The notes beneath the pieces were generated by a model. That model was not told where the DNA came from and searched no databases. It saw nothing but the letters and a program-made list of their open reading frames with translations. Positions 1 to 8,263 of a DNA stretch of 64,000 bases are shown here, piece after piece (positions within the stretch are counted from its first letter, which is position 1; each line of letters opens with the position of its first letter). Where the stretch lies: NCBI RefSeq assembly GCF_000234355.1, contig NZ_AGQV01000004.1, positions 1 through 64,000 on the forward strand, in the 5' to 3' direction. This DNA comes from Gluconobacter morbifer G707 (GTDB lineage: Bacteria; Pseudomonadota; Alphaproteobacteria; Acetobacterales; Acetobacteraceae). Made by a program: the position numbers and the translations under genes.

Positions 1-93
1 ACACGGGGGCGTGACTGTGGCTCTGGCGATGTCCTTACGCCCTTACGCCATTCGAGGCCAGAGGGCTTTGATCAATATCAGCCACAAAATGTA

Positions 94-528
94 TTATTTG
101 CGGGGCGTGAAAAAACTTTTGAGGATGGCTGTGACTTTTCTGCCGGTGAACCGTCCGGCGGGACCGGCGACCAGCCCCAGAAGGGCGGTAACGGCCAGAC
201 TCTGCTTGAATTCGATGAAAAGACGGTCACGACGGATCCGGGCTTCAATCTCGACGGGATCCGCGATGGATCGTGCGGCCAGCAGTCCGAAGACAATGAC
301 GAAGAAAAAGTCGATTCCCACAACGCAGAGTGCGGATTTCACATAGCTGAGGTGGGTGACGTCGATGAAGAAAGCCCACAGAAACCCGTGAAAGGACAGG
401 GCCGTAAAGAGAAGGAAAACCGCAGCGACGACGCCGTAGGCAACCCTACGACCAATACGCGTTGCAGAGCGCGCGAGGACAGTACCCTGCGCAGAAAGGA
501 CTTCCTGTCCTAGATCAATGGGCTTCAT
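94..528 (-). CDS. Small inner-membrane protein (YqjE/holin-like)
   Basis: Encodes 144 residues. Two strongly hydrophobic stretches (roughly residues 30-55 and 65-90) and a third weaker one near 112-130 indicate an inner-membrane protein; the C-terminus is basic. It lies downstream of, and co-oriented with, the DUF883 gene at 607-885. In many proteobacteria a YqjE/holin-superfamily membrane protein sits beside a DUF883 protein, so the same pairing is inferred here. No catalytic motif is visible. It could equally be an unrelated small membrane protein; the coding call is better supported than the family. Confidence 0.6.
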   Translation of the reverse strand: MKPIDLGQEVLSAQGTVLARSATRIGRRVAYGVVAAVFLLFTALSFHGFLWAFFIDVTHLSYVKSALCVVGIDFFFVIVFGLLAARSIADPVEIEARIRRDRLFIEFKQSLAVTALLGLVAGPAGRFTGRKVTAILKSFFTPRK

Positions 529-606
529 TAAGGTTCACTCGCCTTTTTGTCAGGACGGGTGCGGGGCAGGTCCATGTCCCTCACCCGCCTGTAAGGCCCG
601 GGACCG

Positions 607-885
607 TTACTTGGAGAAACGACCAGCAAGAAAGCCGACAACAGCCGAAATCAGAACGGCTGCGATAGGCTGGGCCCGCACACGCGTCGATACGTTTTCG
701 ATTTCATGATCCTTGATTTTACGGGCGTTTGCAACGGCATGATCCGTACGCTCTGCCGCATCAAGCAGTCTCGGATTCACATAGTTTTCCAGCAGCTGCT
801 GCACCTGGGTACGCAGGGTATCCAGCTGTTCCTGGGTGCTTTCGGTCATAGCTTCCACGTTATTCTTGACGGTATGACGGCTCAT
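607..885 (-). CDS. DUF883 (ElaB/YgaM-like) membrane-anchored protein
   Basis: Encodes 92 residues: a polar helical N-terminus (TQEQLDTLRTQVQQLLENYV) followed by one C-terminal hydrophobic segment ending AVVGFLAGRFSK, the layout of DUF883/ElaB-type proteins, which anchor by the C-terminus and, in characterised enterobacterial members, associate with ribosomes or stress tolerance. The frame is open further upstream, but the ATG at 885 is preceded by an AAAGGG-type ribosome site and starts the conserved part. Probably co-transcribed with the membrane protein at 94-528. The role here is inferred only from the family. Confidence 0.75.
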   Translation of the reverse strand: MSRHTVKNNVEAMTESTQEQLDTLRTQVQQLLENYVNPRLLDAAERTDHAVANARKIKDHEIENVSTRVRAQPIAAVLISAVVGFLAGRFSK

Positions 886-975
886 GTTCAAACCCTTTGA
901 CCATTCAATAAAAGGAAGCCCCTGAACTGGGACTCCCCGTTTCTTCTTATAACGGATATTCATCCCGGAGGTTGC

Positions 976-2124
976 ATGGTTGCCCTGCAAGACGTTTCCC
1001 GCCTCAGACAGGGACGTGGAAGTTCGGGACAGAGCATACCCGTTCTCAGGATCGAGCGCCTTCAGACCCAGAGCCGTCAATCTCCTTTCGGCCTTTTACT
1101 GCCTGCGGGACAGCGGCTGACCCTTTTCGGGGACAATTCTGCCGCACTGTCCCATATCCTTGACGTCATTGCAGGTTTTGCTCCCCGGCTGGATGGACGG
1201 ATTTCCGTTAATGGAAAGAACGTTTCAACGCTTCCTCCCGGACAGCGCGGCATTGCAGTCGTCAGTCCGCGCGATCCTCTTTTTTCGCATCTGGATGTGC
1301 GACAGAACATTGCCTTTCCCCTGCGCGCCAGCGGACGAAGCGCTACGGAAGCCACGGCAACGGCAGGCCGGATGCTTTCGCTACTGGGGCTGGACGGAGC
1401 CGCCGGTAAATCGCCCCGGGATCTGACGGCAGAGGAAACGCTCAGGGCTCAGCTTGCACGCGCGCTGGTCGGAGGGCCAACCGTTCTTCTGCTGGACGAT
1501 CCGCTCTCCGGGCTTGATGCGCCCGCGGCCAGGCGCACGACCTCCCTGCTTACAACCCTGACCCGAGCGCTTGAACTCAGTATCGTCCATGCCGTCTCCC
1601 GTCGCGACGATGCCCTGCAGTCCGGTGGCCAGATCGCCGTCTTTCAGGACCAGGTTCTTTTACAGTGTGCCGACGCCGCCCGGCTTTATGATCGACCTGC
1701 CTCTATTGAGGTCGCGACCCTGTTTGGAGAAGCGAATGCCCTGACCGGACAGGTTCTGGACATCGCGGACGATGTGGCCCGGGTTCACCTTGCCTGCGGC
1801 GGAATCGTGGAAGCCATGGCAGAAGGCGTGCAGGACGGCGAAGCCTGTCTGGTCTGTGTCAGGCCTGACCGGATCTCACCTTTTTTTGGCGCCCAGGGTT
1901 TATCCGTGGATGACGGAGACGTGCCCGTGCGAGGCACCCTGGCGAACAGCGCCCACCTGGGAGATCATGTCCGCCTGAAGGTGCGCTGTCCGAACGGAAC
2001 GGAGATCGAGTTGTGGCGCCCGCCACTGCAGGCTCAGAAAATTCCCAGAAACGGGACACCGGTAGAGCTGGCATGGCCTCCTTCTCATGCAACGGCATTT
2101 CCGCTTCGGGCTGACCTGTATTAA
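976..2124 (+). CDS. Degenerate ABC ATPase of polyamine/sulfate-type importer
   Basis: Encodes 382 residues with the fold pattern of PotA/CysA ATPases: an ATPase domain to about residue 235, then a C-terminal TOBE-like region. The catalytic motifs are worn. The Walker A position reads FGDNSAALSHIL without the GK(S/T) core, the Q-loop glutamine is replaced (VVSPRDPLF), the LSGGQ signature reads LTAEE, the Walker B glutamate is Asp (LLLDDPLSGLD), and the switch histidine region reads AVSRRDDAL. The reading frame is intact and a GGAGG site precedes the ATG by five bases, so it is probably expressed. Genes for a PotD-like protein and a short permease-like protein follow. ATP hydrolysis is unlikely; a structural or regulatory role, or decay in progress, are both possible. 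Confidence 0.8.
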   Translation: MVALQDVSRLRQGRGSSGQSIPVLRIERLQTQSRQSPFGLLLPAGQRLTLFGDNSAALSHILDVIAGFAPRLDGRISVNGKNVSTLPPGQRGIAVVSPRDPLFSHLDVRQNIAFPLRASGRSATEATATAGRMLSLLGLDGAAGKSPRDLTAEETLRAQLARALVGGPTVLLLDDPLSGLDAPAARRTTSLLTTLTRALELSIVHAVSRRDDALQSGGQIAVFQDQVLLQCADAARLYDRPASIEVATLFGEANALTGQVLDIADDVARVHLACGGIVEAMAEGVQDGEACLVCVRPDRISPFFGAQGLSVDDGDVPVRGTLANSAHLGDHVRLKVRCPNGTEIELWRPPLQAQKIPRNGTPVELAWPPSHATAFPLRADLY

Positions 2125-2223
2125 AGTGCGCCCCGTCCCAGCCAGGCCACAGCCTGACCGAACTTTCCCTTCGAGGTTTCCATTCTGACCCGGCCCGATC
2201 ATTCACAGCGACAGACCCCGTCC

Positions 2224-3348
2224 ATGTCTTTTCGGGTGAGGCGCGTTTTCTGGTCCGCCGCTTTCTGTGCAGCGATGGCCTTCCTGCCGGTTTCTTCCCT
2301 GACAGGCGCGGCTTGGGGCGCTGTGAATACGCCTCATCATCAGGGCGGCGTAAGTGGGTTTTTCCACCATGTCGGGTCCAGTATCGGGTCCATTTTCTCC
2401 CCGTCCCGGGCGACGGCCCATCCCCATCATCGAAGCCGGACCTCTCACCGGGCCGTCCATCGGCATGCCGCACCACCACCCGTGCCCCCCCCGGTGCCCG
2501 GATGGACCGTACCGGAAGGCAGCGTTGCGGCTCATGCCGTCATCAACATGCACGGGGATACACGTCTGACGGAATGGGACGGGCAGATCGCGACCCTTGA
2601 GAAAGGCGTTCACGCCAGCACGCCCATCTGGACTGCCATCATGCTGGATGGTGAGCAACTGGACGTGGCTTGTACGGCGGGATGGCTGCACCCCATTGAA
2701 GGCAGTGGGAACTGCGGAATCCCGGCGGGTGTTCTGGACATCGCTCTGGCCTGGGATCGCTCGCGTCTCACGACAGCGCCAGACTGGCGCGATTTCTGGG
2801 ACGTGGCGCGCCATCCCGGACGCCGCGGGCTCCGCTTTGGAGCGCGGACTACACTGGAGATCGCCCTCTTGGGTGACGGTGTCGCGCCACAGGACATCTA
2901 CTCCACGCTTTCCACCCAGGCAGGCGTGGAGCGCGCTTTCCGGAGACTGGAACAGCTGCGGCCTTATATTGTATGGTGGCGTACGCCCGATGATGCCGGG
3001 CACATCATGGAGCAGAGCGGTGCTCTCATGACCAGCGCCCCCATCCCCGAAATTTCCAGCGTCAGTTCCCGCGTGCAGGCCGGTGCGGCGTCTTCCATTT
3101 TCGTCGCGGGCACGCAGCAGATCCTGCGCATGCCCGTGTTCTGGGCCATTCCGGGCAATCTTTCGGCCGACAGTGCACGCCAGACCCAGGAACGCCTCAA
3201 GATGCTGTCTCCCCGTCTGGACGATATGCCCGACATGGTTGCTGACGCCCATATCACCACGCTCTCCGTCAGCGATCAATTCTGGATCACGCATGGCAGC
3301 GAGCTCGAACGGCAGTTCCAGGACTGGTTTGGTGGCCAAGCGCCATGA
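2224..3348 (+). CDS. PotD-like periplasmic substrate-binding protein
   Basis: Encodes 374 residues. A basic N-terminus and a hydrophobic stretch (about residues 7-30, ending near AWGA) make an export signal. A His/Pro-rich linker (about residues 38-95) follows, then a region that matches spermidine/putrescine binding proteins, notably WRDFWDVARHPGRRGLR, TLEIALLGDGVAPQDIY and the Trp-rich stretch YIVWW. The linker is unusual for the family. The stop overlaps the start of the permease-like gene at 3345 (ATGA), indicating translational coupling. Family known: polyamine ABC import. With a pseudo-ATPase upstream, transport may be lost and binding or sensing retained. Confidence 0.75.
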   Translation: MSFRVRRVFWSAAFCAAMAFLPVSSLTGAAWGAVNTPHHQGGVSGFFHHVGSSIGSIFSPSRATAHPHHRSRTSHRAVHRHAAPPPVPPPVPGWTVPEGSVAAHAVINMHGDTRLTEWDGQIATLEKGVHASTPIWTAIMLDGEQLDVACTAGWLHPIEGSGNCGIPAGVLDIALAWDRSRLTTAPDWRDFWDVARHPGRRGLRFGARTTLEIALLGDGVAPQDIYSTLSTQAGVERAFRRLEQLRPYIVWWRTPDDAGHIMEQSGALMTSAPIPEISSVSSRVQAGAASSIFVAGTQQILRMPVFWAIPGNLSADSARQTQERLKMLSPRLDDMPDMVADAHITTLSVSDQFWITHGSELERQFQDWFGGQAP

Positions 3349-3755
3349 TGGCGTATTCTCTTCAGACCCACCTGCCATTCATTCTGACTGGACTGCTGAC
3401 AGGTTGTGCGATCAGCGCTGTCCTGATGCAGATCCTGCCCGGACGGATACTGCGCTATCTGGGACTGCTGTTCTTTCTGCCCGGACCTGGACTAGCGTTT
3501 GTCCTCCCTCTGCTGCATGAGCCTCACATCACGTTCTGGCAGGGACTGCTGATTTCGCCGACCGTTCTTTTCCCGATTGGTGCTACTCTCCTCGGTCTAC
3601 CGGCGGGGACGGCCCGGGCGGCGATCGGCCTGGGCGCCGATTTGAAAACAAGATTTCAGCTGATCTGGCTTCCCGTTCTGTTACCCTCTGTTCTGCTTTC
3701 GCTAGGACTGGCCATCCTGCTGTGCCTTGGCTGCGTGATACTGGACTGCCTGTGA
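3345..3755 (+). CDS. Short ABC-permease-like membrane protein
   Basis: Encodes 136 residues with about four hydrophobic segments. A stretch near residues 88-115 (GTARAAIGLGADLKTRF followed by IWLPVLLPS) resembles the EAA loop of ABC importer permeases (AA..LGA.....F..I.LP...P). Ordinary permeases of this class are 260-300 residues, so this is about half length and would lack several helices. The ATG overlaps the stop of the PotD-like gene by four bases and its own stop overlaps the GTG start of the next gene. Together with the pseudo-ATPase this looks like a reduced or decayed transporter. It could also be an unrelated membrane protein. Confidence 0.6.
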   Translation: MMAYSLQTHLPFILTGLLTGCAISAVLMQILPGRILRYLGLLFFLPGPGLAFVLPLLHEPHITFWQGLLISPTVLFPIGATLLGLPAGTARAAIGLGADLKTRFQLIWLPVLLPSVLLSLGLAILLCLGCVILDCL

Positions 3756-4237
3756 CTGATCTGCCGTTCTGGAAAACAACCCCGCTTGACCAGATGACGC
3801 CCGAGCAATGGGAATCCCTTTGTGACGGATGCGGGCGCTGCTGCCTGAACAAACTGCGCGATGAGGATACGGACGAAATTGTTCATACCGAAGTTGCCTG
3901 CCGGTTGCTGGACACACATAGCTGTCGCTGCACGGATTATATGCAGCGACACCGCAAAGTGCCGGATTGTGTGACTCTGACCCCCAAACTTCTGGAAACC
4001 ATTGACTGGCTGCCCCCCAGCTGTGCCTATCGTCTGTTACGGGACGGTTATGATCTTCCGGAATGGCATCATCTAAAAAAGGTTGGCTCAGAAGGCGTGC
4101 ATACATCCGGCGCATCGGTGCAGGATCGTTGCGTCAGTGAACGTCGTGCAGGGATGCTGGAAGATCATCTTGTGGACTGGCCCGGGGAGTGGCCGGAGCA
4201 CGCACCACCCTGCATTGCTCTGAAACCGACGTTCTGA
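3752..4237 (+). CDS. YcgN-type cysteine cluster protein (UPF0260)
   Basis: Encodes 161 residues from the GTG at 3752, which overlaps the preceding TGA; the frame is open back to 3722, but family members begin with the equivalent of MTDLPFWKTTPLDQMT. The cysteine-rich motif CDGCGRCC (about residues 25-32), further cysteines in the CRLLDTHSCRC segment and PPSCAYRLL identify the YcgN/UPF0260 family, thought to bind a metal or zinc/iron centre; its biochemical role is not established. It overlaps the short permease gene and is followed closely by a YgjP-type metallopeptidase, so the string may be one transcript. Confidence 0.85.
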   Translation: MTDLPFWKTTPLDQMTPEQWESLCDGCGRCCLNKLRDEDTDEIVHTEVACRLLDTHSCRCTDYMQRHRKVPDCVTLTPKLLETIDWLPPSCAYRLLRDGYDLPEWHHLKKVGSEGVHTSGASVQDRCVSERRAGMLEDHLVDWPGEWPEHAPPCIALKPTF

Positions 4238-4245
4238 GCCGACCT

Positions 4246-4929
4246 ATGCTGTCTCCGACAGTACCGCTTGTCTGGAAGCAGTCGAAACGGGCCAGACGCA
4301 TGACGCTGCGCATTGATCCGGGTACGGGAAATGTCGTTGTCACGGTTCCAGATCGCGTTTCAAAAACGCAGGCCGTCGCTTTCGTGCATGAACACATGGA
4401 CTGGATCGAAAATGCACTGGCGTCCCTGCCGGAAAAGGCGCCTCTCACAGCAGGGAACATGGTCCTGATCGAAGGGCATCGGCGCCCGATCCTGCATGCT
4501 CCCGAAGCGCGAAGGGGCGTCTGGCTTGACGAGGACGGCGTTCATGTTAGCGGAGATGCCGCCCATACCGAGCGGCGCGTCCGGGACTTTCTCCGGGTTT
4601 ATGCAAAAGAATGCCTGTCAGCGACTGTTGCGATGTATAGCACAAAAACAGGCCTGAAACCGAGCCGCCTGGACCTGCGCGATACGCGCTCACGGTGGGG
4701 AAGCTGCACACGACAGGGACGTATCATGCTCAGCTGGCGACTGGTCATGGCGCCTCTGTCCATACGAGATTATGTGATTATTCACGAACTGGCCCACCTC
4801 CGGCATTTCAATCACGGGAAAGACTTCTGGTCGCTGGTAGACAGTTTCTGTCCGAATGGGCATACAGGCCGTCTTGCAGCAGAACGCTGGTTAAGCGAAA
4901 ATGGTGCGGTTCTCTTACGCTCTGCGTAA
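4246..4929 (+). CDS. YgjP/M48-type metal-dependent hydrolase (DUF45)
   Basis: Encodes 227 residues from the ATG at 4246, eight bases after the YcgN stop; an earlier in-frame GTG at 4189 would overlap YcgN and is less likely. The zinc-peptidase signature HELAHLRHFNHGKDFW (about residues 179-194) is complete, and the preceding DTRSRWGSCTRQGRIMLSWR block is typical of the YgjP/WLM-related DUF45 family. Predicted cytosolic metallopeptidase of unknown substrate. It is the last core gene before tRNA-Leu and the integrated elements. Confidence 0.88.
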   Translation: MLSPTVPLVWKQSKRARRMTLRIDPGTGNVVVTVPDRVSKTQAVAFVHEHMDWIENALASLPEKAPLTAGNMVLIEGHRRPILHAPEARRGVWLDEDGVHVSGDAAHTERRVRDFLRVYAKECLSATVAMYSTKTGLKPSRLDLRDTRSRWGSCTRQGRIMLSWRLVMAPLSIRDYVIIHELAHLRHFNHGKDFWSLVDSFCPNGHTGRLAAERWLSENGAVLLRSA

Positions 4930-4935
4930 GAGCGT

Positions 4936-5021
4936 GCGAGCTTGGCGGAATGGTAGACGCACGAGACTTAAAATCTCGAGTCCGCAAGGACGTGCGGGTT
5001 CGAGTCCCGCAGCTCGCACCA
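4936..5021 (+). tRNA. tRNA-Leu (anticodon TAA)
   Basis: The acceptor arm gcgagct (4936-4942) pairs with agctcgc (5011-5017). The anticodon arm is cgaga/cttaaaa/tctcg with anticodon TAA. A long variable arm (gtccgcaaggacg region) marks a class II tRNA, the T arm is gcggg/ttcgagt/cccgc, and CCA is encoded at 5019-5021. Its 3' 24 bases are repeated exactly at 19236 and 34381, so it is the integration target of the downstream elements, and the gene remains whole. Confidence 0.95.
4998..5021 (+). repeat. att site 1 (left end of IME1, within tRNA-Leu)
   Basis: Twenty-four bases covering the T arm 3' part, acceptor strand and CCA, identical to 19236-19259 and 34381-34404. Integration at this sequence rebuilds the tRNA 3' end. 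Confidence 0.9.
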
Positions 5022-5080
5022 CATCTAAGTTATTGAAAATAAACGGCTTTTAGGGTTTTCAGCAACCCGGAGCCCCCGTT

Positions 5081-5103
5081 CTTCTACAAAGGGCTTCTAC
5101 AAA
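5081..5103. repeat. Tandem cttctacaaa repeats (candidate integrase arm sites)
   Basis: The 10-mer cttctacaaa occurs at 5081-5090 and 5094-5103 (13-bp period), between the att core and the integrase start. A matching cttctacaa lies at 19156-19164 near the other end of IME1. The position suits arm-type binding sites of the integrase or its excisionase; this is an inference from position and repetition. Confidence 0.45.
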
Positions 5104-5115
5104 ACGAGCCCTGTT

Positions 5116-6750
5116 GTGCTGATTCGTCTGCAATCTGGTTTCCATTTCAGACGCGGGATTCCCGTTCGCTTTCGGACCGCATTGGGAAAACGGGAAATCT
5201 GGCACTCCCTGGAGACCCTCGACAGAAATCTTGCCAGAACCCGTGCCTGTGCCATGTATGGACTGACCTCTCAGCTTTTCGAGTGCATCAGTCTGGCCAT
5301 GTCTTCATCGGAAGAAACATCCTCGCTCAACAAAGCGGTTGAGACCTTTCAGGAGGCGCTGGCCACATCTGACCTGCATCTTGTCCAGCAGGACCTGTTT
5401 CAGTCCATTGTCCAGACCTACGACAGTGAGATTCAGGCTCTCAAGGCTCGCTATAAAACCATGAATGCCGAGCACCTTCTGGCACGAATGGAAGACCATC
5501 AGCGGGTTTCCAGCGTGCTTGAGAAGATTGGTCCCGAAATCAATGCCCTGACCGACATCATTCACAAGCTGGGCAAGGACAAAAGAAGCTCCGGCGAAGA
5601 AGCCCTGACAAAGCTGTCAGAGCAGGTTGCCGCATTGACACAGCTTGTTCAGCCGCCAGCTCCCAAACCCTCCCCTCTGTTCTCGGATGCTGCCGAGACC
5701 TTCCTGAGTCTCAAGGCCAAGAAAGCAAAACCGTCTGTCATTGCCGAGCACCGCAACACCTACAGAAGATTTGTCGAAATCTGTGGCGACAGACCCATCC
5801 GCGACTACACGGGAGAAGACGCGGGCAAGTTCAAGGACATGATGGAGCAGCTTCCTGTCCATTACGGCAAGAACCGCAAGGACACGCGGACAGTTGCCGA
5901 ACTGACAGCGGAGGCCAATCGGAAAAATCTGGAACGCATTTCCGGAAAGGCCAGCAAAAACCATTTCACACGACTGTCCGCCCTCTGGCGTCATTACGAA
6001 CCCATCGGCCAGATTGACCGTAACCCGTTTATCGGGGGCTGGAAGTTCGACACCACGGCAAAAACACAGCGTATCCGCTGGTCAAACGATGACCTGATGA
6101 CGCTCATCGAAAATCCATGGCCGTTCCAAACCATCAGTCAGGCGACCTTCGGTCTGATTGTCGGAATAGCGTCCTATACGGGAATGCGTGAGGAAGAAAT
6201 CTGCCGTCTGCGTCCACAGGATATCGTCCAGATTCAGGATGTCTGGTGCATTGTGGTGCAGGTCCACCGTGCTCATAAAGACGCTCCTTGGGAAGCATGG
6301 GACCCCAAGACTGAAGCCGGGGCTCGCATCGTTCCTCTGTGTCAGCCCCTTCTCGACACCGGCATCGTGGAGATGGCGAAACGCGCTAAAAACCAGCGAC
6401 GTCGTTATCTGTTCAAGGAACTGGGTTTCACAGGCATGGACATGAAAAGGTCCGGGATTTTCCAGAGGAACTTCTCCTCTTTCAAATCACGGCTGGGCAT
6501 TGGCCGGGAGAAGGTTTTTCATTCTTTCCGCCACAACGTCTCAACCAAGCTCCGCAATATTCACGAACATGGCGACGGTGGACTTCGAGAGTCATGGATT
6601 GATGATTTTCTCGGACATGAAGGATTGAACAAGTCCGTTGGTAACATCGTCTATTTCGATGACGTGGATATCACGAACCTCAAACGTGTTGCAGATTCCA
6701 TGTCATATCCTGAGTTCTGGGACCTAAAGAGACTGATGGGAAAGCAATAA
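5116..6750 (+). CDS. Tyrosine site-specific integrase of IME1
   Basis: Encodes 544 residues from a GTG start. The N-terminal part resembles the SAM-like/DUF6538 region of tRNA-targeting alphaproteobacterial integrases (FHFRRGIPVRFRTALG), followed by a long coiled middle (about 100-185), a core-binding domain (about 185-310) and the catalytic domain. Catalytic residues seen: Arg near 358 (SYTGMREEEICRLR), His-x-x-Arg near 469-472 (FHSFRHN), the GHEG box, and the candidate nucleophile Tyr near 513 (NIVYFDD). It lies about 95 bp from the tRNA-Leu att site, the usual place for the integrase of a tRNA-inserted element. A paralogue at 19351 serves IME2. Confidence 0.92.
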   Translation: MLIRLQSGFHFRRGIPVRFRTALGKREIWHSLETLDRNLARTRACAMYGLTSQLFECISLAMSSSEETSSLNKAVETFQEALATSDLHLVQQDLFQSIVQTYDSEIQALKARYKTMNAEHLLARMEDHQRVSSVLEKIGPEINALTDIIHKLGKDKRSSGEEALTKLSEQVAALTQLVQPPAPKPSPLFSDAAETFLSLKAKKAKPSVIAEHRNTYRRFVEICGDRPIRDYTGEDAGKFKDMMEQLPVHYGKNRKDTRTVAELTAEANRKNLERISGKASKNHFTRLSALWRHYEPIGQIDRNPFIGGWKFDTTAKTQRIRWSNDDLMTLIENPWPFQTISQATFGLIVGIASYTGMREEEICRLRPQDIVQIQDVWCIVVQVHRAHKDAPWEAWDPKTEAGARIVPLCQPLLDTGIVEMAKRAKNQRRRYLFKELGFTGMDMKRSGIFQRNFSSFKSRLGIGREKVFHSFRHNVSTKLRNIHEHGDGGLRESWIDDFLGHEGLNKSVGNIVYFDDVDITNLKRVADSMSYPEFWDLKRLMGKQ

Positions 6751-6800
6751 TCCCACTTCGAAACAAAACTGCATAACTGTCTGCTATACTTCCCTCTCAG

Positions 6801-6827
6801 GACTGGAAAACATCCCGGAGACCAGTC
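6801..6827. promoter_or_regulatory. Inverted repeat upstream of rep leader
   Basis: gactgg (6801-6806) and ccagtc (6822-6827) form a perfect 6-bp inverted repeat with a 15-base loop, just downstream of a TATACT box (6785-6790) and upstream of the leader peptide. It could act as an operator or as a leader-RNA stem controlling the replication protein. Confidence 0.35.
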
Positions 6828-6845
6828 AGGAGAAGGAAGTACGAC

Positions 6846-6938
6846 ATGTTTCTACGACAGAACCATTATAGACCATTCTGCCTCTCTCCACGATTACACG
6901 GGGGAAGATGCAGGATGATGTGCAGTATGAAGAAATAG
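6846..6938 (+). CDS. Putative 30-residue leader peptide overlapping rep
   Basis: A short ORF (starts MFLRQNHYRPFCLSPRL, ends MMCSMKK) begins at ATG 6846 behind a strong purine-rich site (aggagaaggaag) and terminates at 6938, 30 bases inside the replication gene that starts at 6908. The rep start itself has only a cramped GGGGGAAG site two bases away. This is the arrangement of translationally coupled leader peptides in plasmid replication control, where the leader must be translated to open the rep start. Too short for family assignment; function inferred from layout alone. Confidence 0.4.
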   Translation: MFLRQNHYRPFCLSPRLHGGRCRMMCSMKK

Positions 6939-8263
6939 AAACCCAGCTAAGAACCACCAGACCGGATATCTGGCGCAGGCTGTTACCCCTGCATGGGATT
7001 TATAAGAACGAAATTACCCGCAAGGTCGCAGAAAACTGCGAGTTCCTCGCCTGTTTCGAAGAAACCGAACAAGTTGCCATGAAGGTCGTGGACTGGGTTG
7101 AAGCTCTGCCTGATGACCTTGTTTCCGGCTTTGACCTTCTCTCTCTGCCCTACAGTGAACTGAAGCAGACCCAGCGAATCACAGGACAGGTTCTCACACG
7201 AAAAACCAACAGGTTACGCCGTAATCTCCGCAGGGTTCTGGAACTCTCCCCTGAGCGCGACAGGGTGCAGCAGGCCTTCGATAACGAGAAGCTGGCTGCC
7301 AGCAAGTCGTTCATCGTGGTTCCTGACCGACAGAACCCGGACACCGGCCTGTCAGCGCATACCCTGCGTCAGTGGCAGCTCAGGAAACACTATGCGGTCA
7401 CGCTGGCGATAGCTGACAGCCTGCATGACTTCGCCACGGGATTTCTCGGCTATCAGGGCCTGTTCCTGACTCTCACGTTACCCGGAGAGTATCACGCCTG
7501 TTCCTATGAAGAAGCCAAGGCAGAAATCTCCAGACGCTGGAAAACTGTCAGACGCAAAGCCAGAGAGAAAGACATCCTGCTTCTGGGCATGACAGCGCTC
7601 GAACTTCAGGACGACGAAACACCCCACTATCATATCCAGCTCTATATAGACCCGACACAGAGAGCATGGCTTGAGGAGCAAATACTTCAGGCCTTCCCGA
7701 ACGAGATTGAGCGGCAGGACGAAGCCATCAAGGACATCCGCGATGTGCTGTCCGTCTCCCTTTATCTCACCAAGGACTACGGCAAGCCTGAGACCAGCCT
7801 GACCTTCATTGGCCTGACACGCGACATCCGAGCCCGTTACACGAGCGTCTATGCAGGCAAGCGCTACGGAACCCTGTCAGATGCACGGATTGCCACAGCT
7901 CACAGACTGATAAAGCGGAAAGCTTTTGGCGGAACAGCGCTGCTTCTGATGCGTGGGTTTTCCGATGAGAGACTAAACCGGATATCAGCTCGTCATCCCG
8001 ATTTCCATTATGTCCGTCCGGGGATGCCAAGGGTTCTGACAGCTCTGGTGCATACGATGCATTTCAGGGAGGTGAAGGATTTCAATGCATCCCCTGTTAG
8101 CCAGACCTCCATGGTCAGACAGAAGGTTTCAACAGGGAAAACAGGGGTTCATTCTGACTTTGTTCCAACTTATTTAAATGTATACCAAGAAGGTGTTCCA
8201 CATATTGGCCTACCTTACGAACGGCTATGTTCGAGGAGTCAGCCCCCACCTACAGAGGCATAG
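6908..8263 (+). CDS. HUH-type replication endonuclease (phage P2 gpA-like Rep)
   Basis: Encodes 451 residues. Three motifs of rolling-circle initiators appear in order: LFLTLTLPGEYHA (motif I, about residue 185), the metal-binding HUH motif in DETPHYHIQLYI (His near 240 and 242), and SLYLTKDYGK (motif III, candidate nicking Tyr near 284-289). The FLTLTxP and HYH context resembles P2 gpA-type replication endonucleases. In an integrated element this would nick one strand and start rolling-circle replication after excision. A leader ORF overlaps its start and a small membrane protein follows. Rep family is clear; the exact subgroup is from memory of motifs. Confidence 0.82.
   Translation: MQDDVQYEEIETQLRTTRPDIWRRLLPLHGIYKNEITRKVAENCEFLACFEETEQVAMKVVDWVEALPDDLVSGFDLLSLPYSELKQTQRITGQVLTRKTNRLRRNLRRVLELSPERDRVQQAFDNEKLAASKSFIVVPDRQNPDTGLSAHTLRQWQLRKHYAVTLAIADSLHDFATGFLGYQGLFLTLTLPGEYHACSYEEAKAEISRRWKTVRRKAREKDILLLGMTALELQDDETPHYHIQLYIDPTQRAWLEEQILQAFPNEIERQDEAIKDIRDVLSVSLYLTKDYGKPETSLTFIGLTRDIRARYTSVYAGKRYGTLSDARIATAHRLIKRKAFGGTALLLMRGFSDERLNRISARHPDFHYVRPGMPRVLTALVHTMHFREVKDFNASPVSQTSMVRQKVSTGKTGVHSDFVPTYLNVYQEGVPHIGLPYERLCSRSQPPPTEA

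Noticed and set aside
2203-3378. Long minus-strand ORF (391 codons) opposite the PotD-like gene
   Set aside because: Low-complexity, Arg/Gly/His-rich shadow of a GC-rich coding strand; the plus strand has signal peptide and family motifs.
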